Source: Saccharum officinarum (lineage: Eukaryota > Streptophyta > Magnoliopsida > Poales > Poaceae). From it: DNA of 64,000 bases. Shown here piece by piece: positions 11,487 to 23,600 of this stretch. The notes beneath the pieces were generated by a model, which worked only from the letters and a program-made list of their open reading frames with translations, had not been told where the DNA came from and searched no databases. Location: NCBI GenBank assembly GCA_020631735.1, contig CM036225.1:63525853-63589852 (forward strand). The letters are read 5' to 3'. Positions within the stretch are counted from its first letter, which is position 1; the number at the start of each line of letters is the position of its first letter. The position numbers were made by a program, and so were the translations under genes.

Positions 11487-11769
11487 GGCCGTGTTTAGAT
11501 CCCAAATCGGGGACCCGATTCGGACACCGTAGCTACAGTGCCCGTGTCGGAACACTGTAGCAACTTTTGTTTTTAGTACAAAAAAATGTCTAAAAATTAA
11601 TTAATTAGACTCAAAATGTTCGTCTCGTAAAGTACAACAAAACTGTGCAATTAGTTTTTAATTTCATCTACATTTAGTACTCCATGCATTTGCCGACATT
11701 TTGATGTGATGGGGAATCTTCTTTTTGCATAGTGAAATTTGGGGAAGAATTTGGGATCTAAACAAGGCC
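11487..11769. mobile_element. MITE, GGGYSTGTTTAG family, copy 7
   Basis: It runs from GGCCGTGTTTAGATCCC to GATCTAAACAAGGCC with a CTA 3-bp flank on both sides (11484-11486 and 11770-11772). It is somewhat longer than the others because of extra sequence near 11510-11555. Confidence 0.72.
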
Positions 11770-12180
11770 CTAAGTACAGCTGGCTAATGATAAACCACTA
11801 TAGAAGCAGGGATGACGTCGGCTCTGCATCACTATGAGCTGCCTGATGAACTCCCTGCGTACGTAACATGAGTGCAATTTCACAATTTATTAACCATGTT
11901 AATTATCTTCTTCCTCTCTCTGGCCTTATTACCTGAAAGGTACCCATGCATATTTGGCTTCAACCTTTCCGTCTCAGGAATGTCAGCTTATGTGATGGCA
12001 TAGAGAGAGATTTATTAGCTTAGATGTTTATCGTGTAGTAGATTGGAGCCAATTGAAGAATATATATATAGAGAGAGAGAGAGCCGAGAGAGACATGTCT
12101 AAGCGCTCAAAGCTTTTTCTCTGTTCAAGCTTACTACTTTGGTCTTTGGCGGCTAAATTTTTTTTAATGCACGCTCAATA

Positions 12181-14116
12181 TCTATATCTATATCTAATAA
12201 TAAAGAGGCAAAATTTTAGGCTCTTTTTTTCGTCCATCCATTTATTTGTCTGTCTCCCTTTGGAGAATGGAAAATTTCTTCCAACGGGACTTATATATAC
12301 AATCCATGCTCTTACGAGTTAGAATCCTAACCTAAATAGACCTGATCATGTTTGATATTGAATCCTAATCCTAATCTAAATAGAAAAGGAAAGTAAGAGT
12401 AAAAATTAGGCAAATATACAACCTTTAATTTAGTCCTCACGTTATGTCCTGTTGCAACGCACGGGCACGTTTACTTAAAACTAAAGAGGCAAAATTTCTG
12501 TCCACAAAAAGATTTCGTTCAACTCTTCCGTATTTATTTCCACATCTGTTTTGTTTCAATCGCTGCTCTGCTCGTTTCTAACGTACGGGAGCTGTCCTTG
12601 TTGCCTGGTTCAATCCGTTTCCTTTTACGTGTGTGTTTCCGGTTTATGCGGTGCATGTTTCCCTCTTTACGTATAAGAATTTGAGTCGAGTTCTGGTCAG
12701 TGCAGCAAAATTATATCAGAACGGAGGGGTTTTAGTTTGGGTGAGGAAAAGAACACGCCGAACCCTCGGCCCAAGAAGTCCGTCCGCATGAACCTGCCCA
12801 TAGCGCTTCCACTGGGTCTCCTTGGCGACGACGACCCGGCAGCATGTGTCGTAGCCTCGTAGGTGAGCCGAGGGTGGTTCTTGATCCGGTTAATGGCGTC
12901 CAAATCACGTCGGAGCTCCACCGCTGGAACTCCTTGTCAGGGAACACGGACCCGTGGCCGCGTTAAGCTCACTGCGGATGGCCGATCAGTCGTCCGCGAT
13001 GCTCCGTGCTGGCATGCTCGGCTACTCTGTTCAGCTGCTCTGTTCGGCGATACGGGGCTCCGGCAAGCACAGGTGTAGGCACCACGCGAATCCTAGGGGC
13101 GGCGGGCAGTGCTTCGGTGGGCCAAGGGCCAGCAGCCGAGGGGCGAGGTTCGGCCCGTGAGGGCAACAGCAGCCGCCGACAGGCAGGGGGCTCGGGGCCG
13201 AGCGGGCTAGGTGTCGTGCACCGGCACCGGCGAGTGTGAGATGCGAGCGGGAGGCAAGAGTGACAACACGTGATGCAAGCGGGAAGAGGAAGAAGAACCA
13301 CGAGCAGTGCGTGATGGCGTCAGCGGCTGAGGCACCGAGAGATTCTATGATTTGCTCTACTCTACTCCTTACTGTGCTGTTTGTTGTTGAGCCAAAATTT
13401 GTGCCACGACTAGGGCCATGACCCTACTAGCCCTAGGCCTGGTCCCGCCCGTGCCGGCGAGGACGACAGGACAAGCGCGAGCACGGGCCAAAACGAGGTG
13501 GAGCTCGAGCGCGACGACCATGTGGAGCTCAGGTGCTGACTGTGGGCCGCGACAATGACGCATAGTGTGGAACAAACGATGGCGACGAAGCATAACTTCG
13601 GCCGCGGACCACAGGCTACGAGGGCGAGGCGCGAAGCTTGACCGCAGCCGCAGTACAGCCGCAAGGACAAGGTGGAGCTTGAGTGCACCATGCTTTCTCA
13701 GGCTGTTTACGTCTGCGTTGGCTAGGTCTAGCATTGTTTTCTATTTTGTTTTCATTCAAACAAGAGGTACTCTTATGTCTTAGCTTTTTATTATAGATAA
13801 GTATTTGGTCTGAAGTTAAATGAGCATCGCCTGAGAAGTTCAATTTATATGATGAATTAAAGTACATGACGCATCGTTGGATAAATCTCCAATCTTTTCA
13901 TGTCCGTACGGGTTAGAGCAAAACACAGTCGATTAATTTGAAGGCGAATTGAAACACATAACACTTTAGCTTTCCATGCTCGTACGAGTTAGTGTCGATC
14001 TGAAGGCGAATCAAAACACATGACACTTTAGTTAAATAAATTTCGAGCCAAAAGTCGTATAAGTGACATTGCATTAAACCATGTGTCCCGTTACAACGCA
14101 CGGGCATTTTTGCTAG
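12181..14116 (+). mobile_element. Non-autonomous Helitron (1.9 kb), possibly composite
   Basis: The 5' end TCTATATC.. with 'taataataaagaggcaaaa' follows host A (12180). The 3' end has the hairpin CCCGTTACAACGCACGGGC (14087-14105), then CTAG (14113-14116), followed by host T. Copy 2 of the tandem duplication has no insertion at the corresponding place (about 21780), which confirms the borders approximately. A second hairpin, CCTGTTGCAACGCACGGGC (about 12447-12465), and a second 'aaagaggcaaaatttc' (12484) suggest two related Helitrons fused. It carries GC-rich captured-looking sequence (12690-13720). Confidence 0.82.
12697..12947 (-). pseudogene. Captured gene-like fragment inside the Helitron, unidentified
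   Basis: On the minus strand overlapping frames read FPDKEFQRWSSDVIW and LRRDLDAINRIKNHPRLTYE. They look like pieces of exon sequence in GC-rich codons, but I do not recognise the protein. No complete reading frame exists. Confidence 0.3.
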
Positions 14117-14243
14117 TTATAAATAAAAGAAGAAGATGGAAGACAAACCCATTCTATGGGACACGATGAATTGCTCAATAACTTTTTTTTGCCACATGGC
14201 GAGTCTAAAATAGTGTCTCTTGCGTGTTTTGAGTATCCGAGCC

Positions 14244-14636
14244 ACCGAAGACCCACACATCGATCTCCGACGAACAAACTCCATGCTTGTCGCGGTTCCA
14301 AACCCGCGGCAGCTGACACGTCAGGTACGGGAGTGCGTCGTGTGTGACCATCGCTCTGCGGTGGCCAGAACCACCTGCTTCGCCGTCGGAGCCGGAGACT
14401 CCGTCCCCGAGGACAACGTGTGATTCTCCAGTGAAATCATCACCGGCGGCTCCTTCACCTCCGACCAAGTTCTTAGCTTTGGGAGCTTGGACTACGTCGC
14501 TGACCACAACAGCGAGCTTCACCCTTTTAAGGAGACTTCGTCGGAGGACAGCGTGTCCCCGGCGTATGAACAATGGATGGAGCAGTTTGACGTCGACCGA
14601 GAAACTGTTGCGAAGGTGCATCCATGGGTGGAGTAG
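14244..14636 (+). pseudogene. Unrecognised coding fragment with in-frame stop
   Basis: The plus strand reads ..CVVCDHRSAVARTT..DSVPEDNV, a TGA near 14421, then SSEIITGGSFTSDQVLSFGS and LDYVADHNSELHPFKE, ending in YEQWMEQFDVDRETVAKVHP plus WVE and a stop at 14636. The composition looks like real protein, but I cannot name the family. A short piece with the same end (EQFDLDRR) recurs in duplication copy 2 near 23130, so the fragment predates the duplication. Confidence 0.4.
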
Positions 14637-14751
14637 ATTCTATTCTATGTAAAATTACGAGCCAAGTGCCAACCGGGTCAGTTGAGTGAGCCAAGTATGA
14701 TCTTTTTAATTACTGATATATGAATTATCCTAATCCTTGGCAACATTGGGA

Positions 14752-15022
14752 TGCAGTGTATGCACCTCGGTTAATGATTTACTGAGGCGGTTATTTTACA
14801 ATACCCGCCTCGGTTAATACTTATTAACGGAGACGGTTATTTTACAATGCCAGCCTCAGTTAATACTTATTAACCGAGACAGTTATTTTACCATTCCCGC
14901 CTCGGTTAATGTACCGAGGCGGTTGTTGTCCGGCTGCCCTACCTTGAATAACCGAGTCGGGCAACCGGGCAGCCCGCCTCAGAGCTCCAAACTGAAACGC
15001 TGCGGAAAAGATTTTCTGTAGT
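14752..15022. mobile_element. CACTA-like remnant with subterminal repeats
   Basis: Three degenerate units of about 53 bp contain CCTCGGTTAATACTTATTAA and its inverse (14770-14930). They resemble CACTA subterminal repeats. The right edge TTTTCTGTAGTAG near 15022 resembles an inverted CACTACAGAAAA terminus with a small change. The matching sequence is absent from duplication copy 2. Confidence 0.5.
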
Positions 15023-15453
15023 AGTCTTAGTTCATTTTTTGTACTAGCTGGCTAATGATAAGCCTCTTGCTCACTATAGGCCGGGATGATGTTCGGCTCC
15101 GCATCACCGTGAACGCTTTGATCTCGTCAGTTACTCCCTTCGTCTCAAGAAAAAAAAAATCAAAACTTCTAAAGTTGTTGTAAGTTGAATTTTTATAAGG
15201 TTGATCAACTTTATAACACCAAATAAATATATTGTAAAAATACATTTCATGATATATTCCATGATACTAATAGCATCTCCAAGGGAATAGCCACTGTATC
15301 ATAAAAATTGCTATTATTTCTGTTATAAATTTGGTGCCCTTGGTGGCTTCGTCGAAGAGGATCGAGCTCTGGCGCTCTTGGTGTTCTTCGGTGCAACCAT
15401 AAACCAAGGACGAAATGGGTTAGGTTGACCCAAAACCCTGAAAAAATTTACTG

Positions 15454-15695
15454 GGGCTGTGTTTAGTTGAGAAAGTTTGGGTGAAAAGTTATTGTAGCAC
15501 TTTCGTTGTTATTTGGTAAAATTTGTCCAACTATGGATTAATTAGACTCAAAAGATTCGTCTTGAACTTTACAGACAAACTATGCAATTAGTTATTTTTT
15601 TACCTACATTTAATGCTTCATGCATGCGTTTAAAGATTCGATGTGATGAGTGGAAGATGAAATATTTTGGGTTTGCATGGCAACTAAACAGGGCC
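15454..15695. mobile_element. MITE, GGGYSTGTTTAG family, copy 8
   Basis: It runs from GGGCTGTGTTTAGTTGAG to GCAACTAAACAGGGC with a CTG flank on both sides (15451-15453 and 15696-15698). Confidence 0.75.
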
Positions 15696-16956
15696 TGGGT
15701 AGAGTGAGTCAGCGTGCGTCTGGGCCTACCAATTGTGACCCACTTACTTGCTGGTACACAATGCAGGAGTTCTGGTTGGATTAGTTACTTGAGTGGGCTA
15801 GTTCTAGTTAGACCAGGCCACCTTGCTGTGTTTTCTGGATGCGGTAATGGGTGAGCTAAGCATAGTTTCTTTTTAACTGACATATACATAAATTGCTCCT
15901 AATCCGGAGCAAGGGCTGGAAGGTGCACGCTGACGCTGACAGTACGTGCAAGGACAATCAACCAAAGGTTAAAGACTTGACTACCGCCGTGAAATTTTCT
16001 CAAAGGCGATCGACCGAGAAACCGTTTGCGAAGTTGCATGCATGCACATATCCGCTGTGCGTGACGACTGACTGACTGGCTCGTGTACAAAAGGATAGTA
16101 CGTAGTAGGAGACTAGTATGTACTGACGCTTACTGACTTGTACGAGGCGACGGCGGCGACGCAAACTCTTAGAATTTTCATCGACAACGAGCAGGGAATT
16201 TTCGAATACACGTACGCTTGTGATGTGATGGCCGCAAGTCTATTGGCTGGTGGGAAATCCAGAATTAATCTGTCGTGTCATTTGACCATTTGAGAATTAG
16301 TCTTCGGCCATCGTCGTCTAAGGTCTAACCTAATCCCCATCGCACAAACTTTTGTTACCTACTAGTACGGTAGCTGGCTAATGACAAACCCCTATAGAAA
16401 GCAAGTACTCTCTCTCCGTGCTGCTCGCCATAGGCAGGCGGATGACGTCGGCTCTGCATCAGTGTGAGCGTGTTTTTTTCCCCCACCGAACCGATCAACA
16501 AGTAACTGCATCCTCGGCTTCTCGCTCTCCTCTGCCTTACAAGTGCAGTCTTCACTGTGAGCTGTGTCATTTGCCTGATGAACTCGTGCGTAACTTGCAG
16601 TGCAGTCTTCACAATTTATTGATTATGGGTGTGTGTGTTTGTTCGTTTTCTATATAAGTCTGGCTAGCAAAACTAAGCTAGGATAGCCTCAGTCTGCCCC
16701 TAGCAAGCCAAGACCCGTTTGTTTGGTTGTGTGTGCTGCTAAGTCTGGCTAGGATGAGTTCGTATTTGGTTGGCTGGTTTGGCTTGGGTAAAGTCACCTC
16801 TTCTTTGTGCAGGTAAGTTTACCACCTCTGAAGCAATTTATCGAACACCTGGTGAACGCCCAAGCTCCACCACCGCCTGAGCTCCATGCTGCCGCCGCCG
16901 CCCTGGACTGCCCCTCGCGCGCGCGCCAGGAGGAGGTGGCGAGAGAGGTGGAATCG

Positions 16957-17061
16957 GCGCTCGTTGAACATGGGGATCTAGACGAGCACGACGGGGAACG
17001 CGGAGGAGCCCAACTCCGGGTCGCAGAGGTACCGGCGCTCGGGGCGGAAGCAGAGCAGGCG
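16957..17061 (-). pseudogene. Cellulose synthase-like A (glucomannan mannosyltransferase) exon fragment
   Basis: The minus frame reads RLLCFRPERRYLCDPELGSS, then AFPVVLV, a stop, and IPMFNER. This matches the conserved CslA stretch (..RRYRCDP..ELGSSAFPVVLVQIPMFNER..) just after the first transmembrane region, with the Q codon changed to TAG at 16978-16980. Downstream sequence departs from the family immediately after NER. Intact CslA proteins are Golgi membrane enzymes of about 530 residues; only about 34 are recognisable here. It sits inside the insertion 16628-21606 and is probably a captured fragment. Confidence 0.72.
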
Positions 17062-17243
17062 CACCCCGACATGGTGGGCAGATCGCCGCGTCCATCGCCC
17101 TGGCTCACTCGGTCCGGCCGCGCGGCAGCGCCCGCCGACGGGCCGTGCCTACAGATGTGCGCGCCGCCAGGACGGGCGCCTCATGGTCGAGGCCGTGGCG
17201 GTGAGGCCACACGGCAACCTCCACGCAAAGTGCCAAGGCGGAC

Positions 17244-17248
17244 GCATC
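17244..17248. repeat. Target site duplication of the solo LTR, left
   Basis: GCATC, repeated at 21223-21227 directly after the LTR. Confidence 0.85.
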
Positions 17249-20200
17249 TGTAACACCCCGATGTTACGCATGCATTTAGCATCTGCAAATCATGAGCATA
17301 AGCATTGTCATGCATTCATTAGCATTGCATGAAATAATGATTGAAACATTACTTTGAAACATGAATGTTGCATGTGCTTGTTAATACAATTTTTGCCCTG
17401 ATTATGCTTGCTAGGCCAATAAAACATGTTTAGTTATAAATGCAAATCATTTAAGAATATTTATCATGAAATTTGGAGCAAGTTTTGTATTCAAAGTTTT
17501 GTCAAATTTTGCTTTTAAAAATATTTCTAAAAATGGTCAAAAACCCTTCATATTTAGCTTTTGCATTCCAGTTCAAAATCTATGCAGAATTTTTAGTTGG
17601 TCCCTAAAGCAAAGTTGTAGAGGATTAAATTCTAAGCAACTTTCATTTTTAGGCCATTTCCAGAAAATACCATTTTCATACTCAAAATTTGGCTTGAAGC
17701 TGTTGTTTAAAATTTATTTGAAAATAGAAATTAAAAAAAAAACATTATTTTCACCTTACCGGGCCGTCGCCTCCCTTCTCGGCCCAAGCCGATTTGCTGG
17801 CCCAGGCCCACGCCGCGCTCCTCCTCCCGCTCGCGCGCGCGCGGACGCGCCCGCCTTCCCCGCCTGCCCGGCCGCCACGCGGCGACCGTACACCGGCGGC
17901 GAGGGGCAGTGCCCGCTCCGACCAGCTGCGCAACCTTCAAGAGCCTACCAGCCGCACCCTAGCGCCCCACTCCTCACTCTCCTGTCCCCCTGCCTCACCC
18001 GCTCACAGCAGCAGCAGCGCGCGCCGCTCACCGCCACCGCGCGCCGAGCCGCCTCGCCGGAGTTGGCTCTCCCGGCCACCGTAGCTCGCCACCGACCACT
18101 ATGTCACCCCTATGGCTCTGCCTCGCCATCGCGTAGCCCGTGCTCGCATCCGTTTGCCTTGGTAAGCGTCCACCGCACCGGAATGGCTTGCCGGAGTTGA
18201 GCGCTTCCGCTCTATGGACCTCGCCCTTCCGCTCCCCCTCTCGCCCCATTTTCGCACGCATTCGAACCCTCTCGGTCTCCCGGTGCTCGGACGCCGCTCC
18301 CCGCGCCACACCATGGCCGGAGTCATGCTCCTGCCGGTGAGCCGAACCACCGTGCCGCCATGCACGTCGGCGAGCTTGCCTCGGTGCTCCTCTGACCGCG
18401 CTCGAGGCACCGTTGGGTTCGTCTGGAGCCGTAGAGCACAGTGGTGGTCGCCATTTGGCCGGAGACCTCACCGTCGGTGAGATCTCGGCGGTCCGCCGCC
18501 CCCTGTCCTGTGTGGCTGCCAGGTGGGACCTGTCTGACGCGGAGGCCCGCCTGTCTGTCTCGTGTGTGTTCACTGGGTACAGATCTGGGGTGCGTGTAGC
18601 ATTTAAGCGGTCGGATTTGAAAATGATTTCGAAAATATTTTTCCAGAAAATGTGAAAATGATTCCAAAAATCATATCTTGAGATTTATGGCTCCAAAAAT
18701 TGTGAAACCAATTTTGGTAGGCTTCTTAGGAGTAGATCTATAGTTTAAAAATATTGCATGTTGAATTTGTGATACTTTTCTGTGGAGCTCTAATTAATTC
18801 TTGAAATTGTTGTTTTCTTAAGAAATGCATAATAAATTATAGGAAGCTCAGAAAAATATGGTTCCAGTTTTGTTAATCTTCTTTAGTATGTTTTGTAGGA
18901 AAATAGTGATGTCTAGTTCAAGTGCTATTTATGGCTGATTTTTGTTATTTTGCTAGAGAGAAAAATTTGTATAAAACATGCATGTGATAATTTTTGTACA
19001 GTGATTATTTACTATGTAGAACCTAGGAAAAATACTAAATTTATTGTTTGATACTTTTTATAATACAAAGTATTTTCATGCTCATATTTATGCCATAGCT
19101 TGTCATTTTTGTGTAGGCCATTTTACTTATCCAAATGCCATGAAAATTTTATGGTAGTCTACTTAGAGTTGTACTGCTACTGTAATTTTCTCAGAGTTTT
19201 CTGTGCTGTCAAAATAGATGTTGCTATTCAAACCTATTGTTAATTAGGGTTTAATTAAATCTTGTTTTATGCATGATTGATGAATTAGTAAATCCTTGGT
19301 GTATCTTGGAAGCATTTTTAACTTGATGTGGTGACTTAGCATGTTAGTATCGTGGTTGTAGTATTAGTGTAGCAGTACTTGAGTGTGGCTCCATGGTAGT
19401 TAGTAGTAGAAGAGAATGCAGTATATGACATGTACTTATTGTACATGTTCTTGGATGATGTTGACTACCTTGTATGAGAATTTTACTATACCCAATAAAG
19501 CAAATAGTGTTCATCTACCTTGCATGAAAGCATATTCATTGTGTGCATTTTCATCCGATGCACCTTTTTGCATAAGCACTTACGCACCTGCATCATACAG
19601 AATTGCAAACAGAGAATCCAGTCGTCGTACCCGAGGAGTCGAAAGAGCAGCTCGAGGTGCAGCCACAGGAGGTGCCCGAGGCCAACGAAGAGGACGTTGA
19701 GGAACTTCCGGAGTGCCCCGATCACCGCCCGAGTTCCTTCGAGAGAGGCAAGCCCCGAAGCATTTCTCCCTCGGTTTGTAAATATTTAATTAATGCTTTA
19801 CTTTAATTGATACATTACGTTCAGGAGTTGTTTGCAACTGTTGTTGCATTATACCTTGTTTACCTTTGTTATACTATATCCTTGTTACCCTGGTATCCGC
19901 AGTCGAGTCAATGCTTAGCTGGCTTAGACCGGTAGAAGTTGGGTGATTTCCTGTCACCTGCGAGTTATAGGTGGTTACCTGGATCTGCTTGGATAATTAT
20001 GTCATTATGGGATAACTAAGTGTTAATTTGAAGTTGAGACCGGACGAAAACTTACAGGGTTTCGGACTGTAGTGATTTCCGTCTGTGTCGATTAAGGACC
20101 GACCGTTGTTGGGCCTCGGATTATGTTGAACGCATGCCTCACATTTAGCTGGCCGAATAATGTACCTTTCGACCGCGAAGCTAGAAGATTATTCGGGCTG

Positions 20201-21222
20201 AGTGGATTGCCCGCAGCGCACTATACCAGAGAAGGTGTGGTAGGACACGGGGGTGCGATGATAAGACCGAAAGGCAGTCGGTCGGCCCCCGGGTACATGT
20301 GGTTCCTGACAAACTCGAGATTTTACCTGGATAGTTGACTTGGTGACCAATATCTCACTTTAACGGGTGAGTGAGGTTTGTGTGAGAAATAAATTACCAG
20401 CTGGTCAATAATCGATTCGAATCGCCATCGTTCACTAGATAGTGAACACTTGACTTGAGTTACTTCATCGTAGTAATGTTGATGGAACACTTAGATAGTT
20501 ATAATGGATATGACATTATGGAAGTGCTAATGATCATTGGTTATCATTAATTGCTTAATCACATGCTTGCTCTAGTATAGGTGCAAATGTAGCCGACAGG
20601 TTAATAATGATTAACTTAATATAATGCTTTTGAAAAAGGTTCTTGAAACGCTAAAAATGTCTTTTTGCAAATGAGTCAGCTACACCACTGTAAAGCCCTT
20701 CATAATCCTTGGTGTCACTTTATTTTGGTTATGTCGGGTAAGTCTAGCTGAGTACCTTCTCGTACTCAGGGTTTTATTTCCACTTGTTGCAGATGGGCAG
20801 ATGTATTACGGCTACTGTATCAACTGCCTTTATCCTGCGATAGGTGATGCTTAGGATCATGGGCAATGGTCATTCCTTACGTCTCATCTAATGCTTTTGT
20901 TGGAGATGATCATCAGCTGGCACTTTACTTCAAACTCCTTGTGAGTGTGTGTGGATTTGAACTAATAGCTTCCGCTACTTTCTATTCGAATTCGGTTTGT
21001 AATAACTATGTTTAAACTCCGATGTATCTGTGATGTGAACTTTTATGTAATATGTGATGCTGACCACTAAACTTATTACGATCTTGGCTGGTATGCGAGT
21101 TGGTTTGAAATCCTTCGTGATTTCACGGACTACCAGGTTATACGGGCTTAAGTTTGCTAAATCGTTTGCTCTGGCGGGTGATTTTCTTACTTAATTTCGT
21201 ATAATTGGTCGGTTCTGTTACA
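17249..21222. mobile_element. Solo LTR (or LTR-like element) of a large gypsy retrotransposon
   Basis: It begins TGTAACACCCCGATGTTACG and ends CGGTTCTGTTACA, with a perfect 5-bp duplication GCATC on both sides. The 3974 bp contain no gag or pol domain and no internal LTR repeat. This favours a solo LTR produced by recombination between two LTRs; very long LTRs of this type are known in the Tekay/Del lineage. The GC-rich part (17756-18560) gives many overlapping open frames that I regard as meaningless. Confidence 0.85.
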
Positions 21223-22695
21223 GCATCTGCCTCTTCTTCATCGAGTGCTTTGCTCGCGACCGCGCGGGACGCGCGAGCGCAGGCCCTCGTCGTGGAGGAG
21301 GACCACCGGTGGGTGGACAAGGAGCGCCGGTGGGGGAGGAGGATGAGAACCGGCAGGGAGGAGGAGTACCGGCGGGGGAGGATCGGGTAAGGAAGACGGG
21401 GAACGACGAGGAGGCGGTGAGAGGAACCCGAGCAAGGCTGGCTCGGGCCTAGCCCAAGTAGAACGACCGATTCGGTCGTTCAAGGGGCTATCTCAATACG
21501 GATGGCCGGGCCTAGCCAGGCTCTAGCCCACTTCCAGACAACCAAACAGACCAAAATTGGCCTCAGGGAGCCGTGGCTGGAGCTGTCCACACAACCAAAC
21601 ACAGCCTATGTTATCTTCTTCCTCTAGCCTTACCTGAAAGCCATGCATGCATGTCGGCCTCCAACCTTTCCATCTCTGTAATGTCACCTTATGTGGTGGC
21701 ATAGAGAGATTTTTTTATCCATCTCTGTCCAGTAGTTTGTTCTTTTGGCGGCTCAATTTCTTTTAATCCACTCATCTTCTACCTTTTCAAGATAAATAAA
21801 AAAGAAGATGGAAGACAAACCCACGGTTCTATGAACGAAATGAACTGCTCAACAATAGGCCCTCTGTGCGGTCATGCACAGTATAATATGCCTTTTTTTG
21901 CCAGATAAAGGTCTGTTTGAATGTCCGAATTAAGCGGAATTAGCATCAGTTTACAATTTACAATTTAATCCTCCGTCAAATGTCTCCTCGGTCTTGGCGC
22001 CCATGACTAATCCTGTTTATGTGCTAATCGACCAAGCTAGCCTTCTCATATACTTCCTCTGTCCCTGAAAGAATCAATTCCTAGAGCAAAATGTTGTCCA
22101 CAAAAGAATCAATCTCTAGAGCGGATGCCAATTTATTCCTCCTCGAAGTCTTGATCACATTAAATCACAGCCCCTCCCGTCTCTCTCTTCACGCCCCTGC
22201 TCCCAAGTTCCCCAATCCTCTTTCAATTTGAGTGTTGGACTACGTACAACAGCATTTAATATCCTTTGAATACTCCAAACGACACCTCTTAATTGTATTG
22301 GAATACTCAAGTGCTCTCGGCAGCTGCAGAGATACTGATGTCCAACCAGGGTTAACATAGTCTTTTTACTTGTTTGCTAATTTGTCCTGAAGTTGCTAGA
22401 AATTGATTTTTTTAGGGCAGAGAGAGTATATATTCCTGTATCATTTGGGTGCTTTAGATGTTGACCATTGTCCCGGATGCTCTTTCTAAGCACTCCGGAG
22501 GAGACAGGTTTGGTGACCAAACCATATGGGTAGCGCAGCAATCATATCAGGTTAGTGGAGTGTATGCAAATCTTTCTAACCCTTCCCATATTTTTCTACA
22601 CTGTATATATGGCTATGTCAAGATACATAGGAGAAGTAATAAACATTATAAATCCAAAAAAAAGTATAATTCAGAATGGATGGAGTAGATTCTAT

Positions 22696-23031
22696 GGGGG
22701 TGTTGGGATCCGGGGACTAGTTAGTCCCTATCACATCGGACGTTCAGAAGCAAATTAGGAGGATTAAACATAAACTAATTCTAAAACTAATTGTACACAT
22801 GGAGACTAATCTGTGAGACGAATATATTAAGTCTAAGTAATTCATCATTAGACATGTTTACTGTAGCATCACATTTTTAAATCATGGACTAATTAGGTTT
22901 AATAGATTCATCTCGTAAATTTGTCTCCATCTGTGTAGTTAATTTTGTAATTAGTCTATGTTTAATATTTTAAATTAGAGACAAACATCTGATGTGACAG
23001 AGACTCAAGTTTAGTCAAAGTATCAAACAGC
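22696..23031. mobile_element. MITE with long imperfect terminal inverted repeats
   Basis: The left edge GGGGGTGTTGGGATCC..GGACTA..TCACATCGGACGTT pairs with the complement of the right edge ATGCTGTTTGATAC..GACTAAAC..TCACATCAGATGTTT. Duplication copy 1 has the uninterrupted sequence 'gattctatgtaaaattac' at 14640. It belongs to a different family from the GGGYSTGTTTAG MITEs. Confidence 0.7.
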
Positions 23032-23600
23032 ATGTAAAATTACGAGCCAAGTGCCAGCCAGGTCAGTTGAGTGAGCAAAGCAATCTTTTTACTTGAATTA
23101 TCCTAATCTATGGTACCGCTGGAAGGTGAGCAGTTTGACCTCGACCGGCGAAGGTGACCCCGCTTCAATCACCCACATCATATTATGACGTACGGACTGG
23201 CTGACCTTGGCTGATTTGTACAATTACACAGCAGTATAGTATGACGCACGTTTGCAAAAGGATATTATTGTATATAGGAGAGTGGAGACTAGCTATTACT
23301 ATTGACCGTTAGTGCTTCGCTGACTTGTACGGCGACTTAGCAGGGAATGCACGTACTTATGCTTAACGCTTGTGATGGTTTAGTTTATAGAGAGTAGAAA
23401 AGAAAAGGAATCCCCCCAAGTCTCTTGGTTGGTGGAAATTTGTCGTGGCATTTGACCATTCAAGTCTTGTAGCATCTAACCTACCCATCACGAAAATGAC
23501 AATGACAAATCTTTGTTTCCTACTAGCTGGCTAATGATAAGCCCCTAGGCTCCGGGATGACGTTGGCTCCGCATCACCGCGAACGTGTTGATCTTGTTAG

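Larger units (their letters stand above)
10650..15265. repeat. Tandem segmental duplication, copy 1
   Basis: Ordered landmarks shared with copy 2 are: 'gtgggctagtt..agaccaggcc' (10676), 'ctgactgactcgtgtaca' (10956), 'ttgaatacacgtacgcttgtgatg' (11087), 'gctggctaatga' (11779) with 'gatgacgtcggctctgcatca' (11811), 'ttatcttcttcctct' (11902), 'gaagatggaagacaaaccca' (14131), 'gtaaaattacgagccaagtg' (14649) and 'gctggctaatgataagcc' (15047). Insertions private to this copy are MITEs 6 and 7, a Helitron and a CACTA remnant. No intact gene is seen in it. Confidence 0.75.
16628..21606. mobile_element. DNA transposon carrying host gene fragment (Pack-type), split by a solo LTR
   Basis: The left end GGTGTGTGTGTTTGTTCG and the complement of the right end, GGCTGTGTTTGGTTGTGTGG, form a short imperfect inverted repeat. 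TATG flanks both sides (16624-16627 and 21607-21610). Copy 1 of the tandem duplication is uninterrupted at this place ('accatgttaattatcttc', 11890). Without the 4-kb LTR the element is about 1.0 kb. Superfamily not assigned. Confidence 0.6.

Noticed and set aside
12697..13783. A real gene in the Helitron centre
   Set aside because: Only short overlapping frames on both strands with no splice-consistent model or recognisable domain.
17466..18667. Overlapping frames of 100-244 residues
   Set aside because: They lie in the GC-rich part of the solo LTR, on both strands, without any retroviral or host domain.
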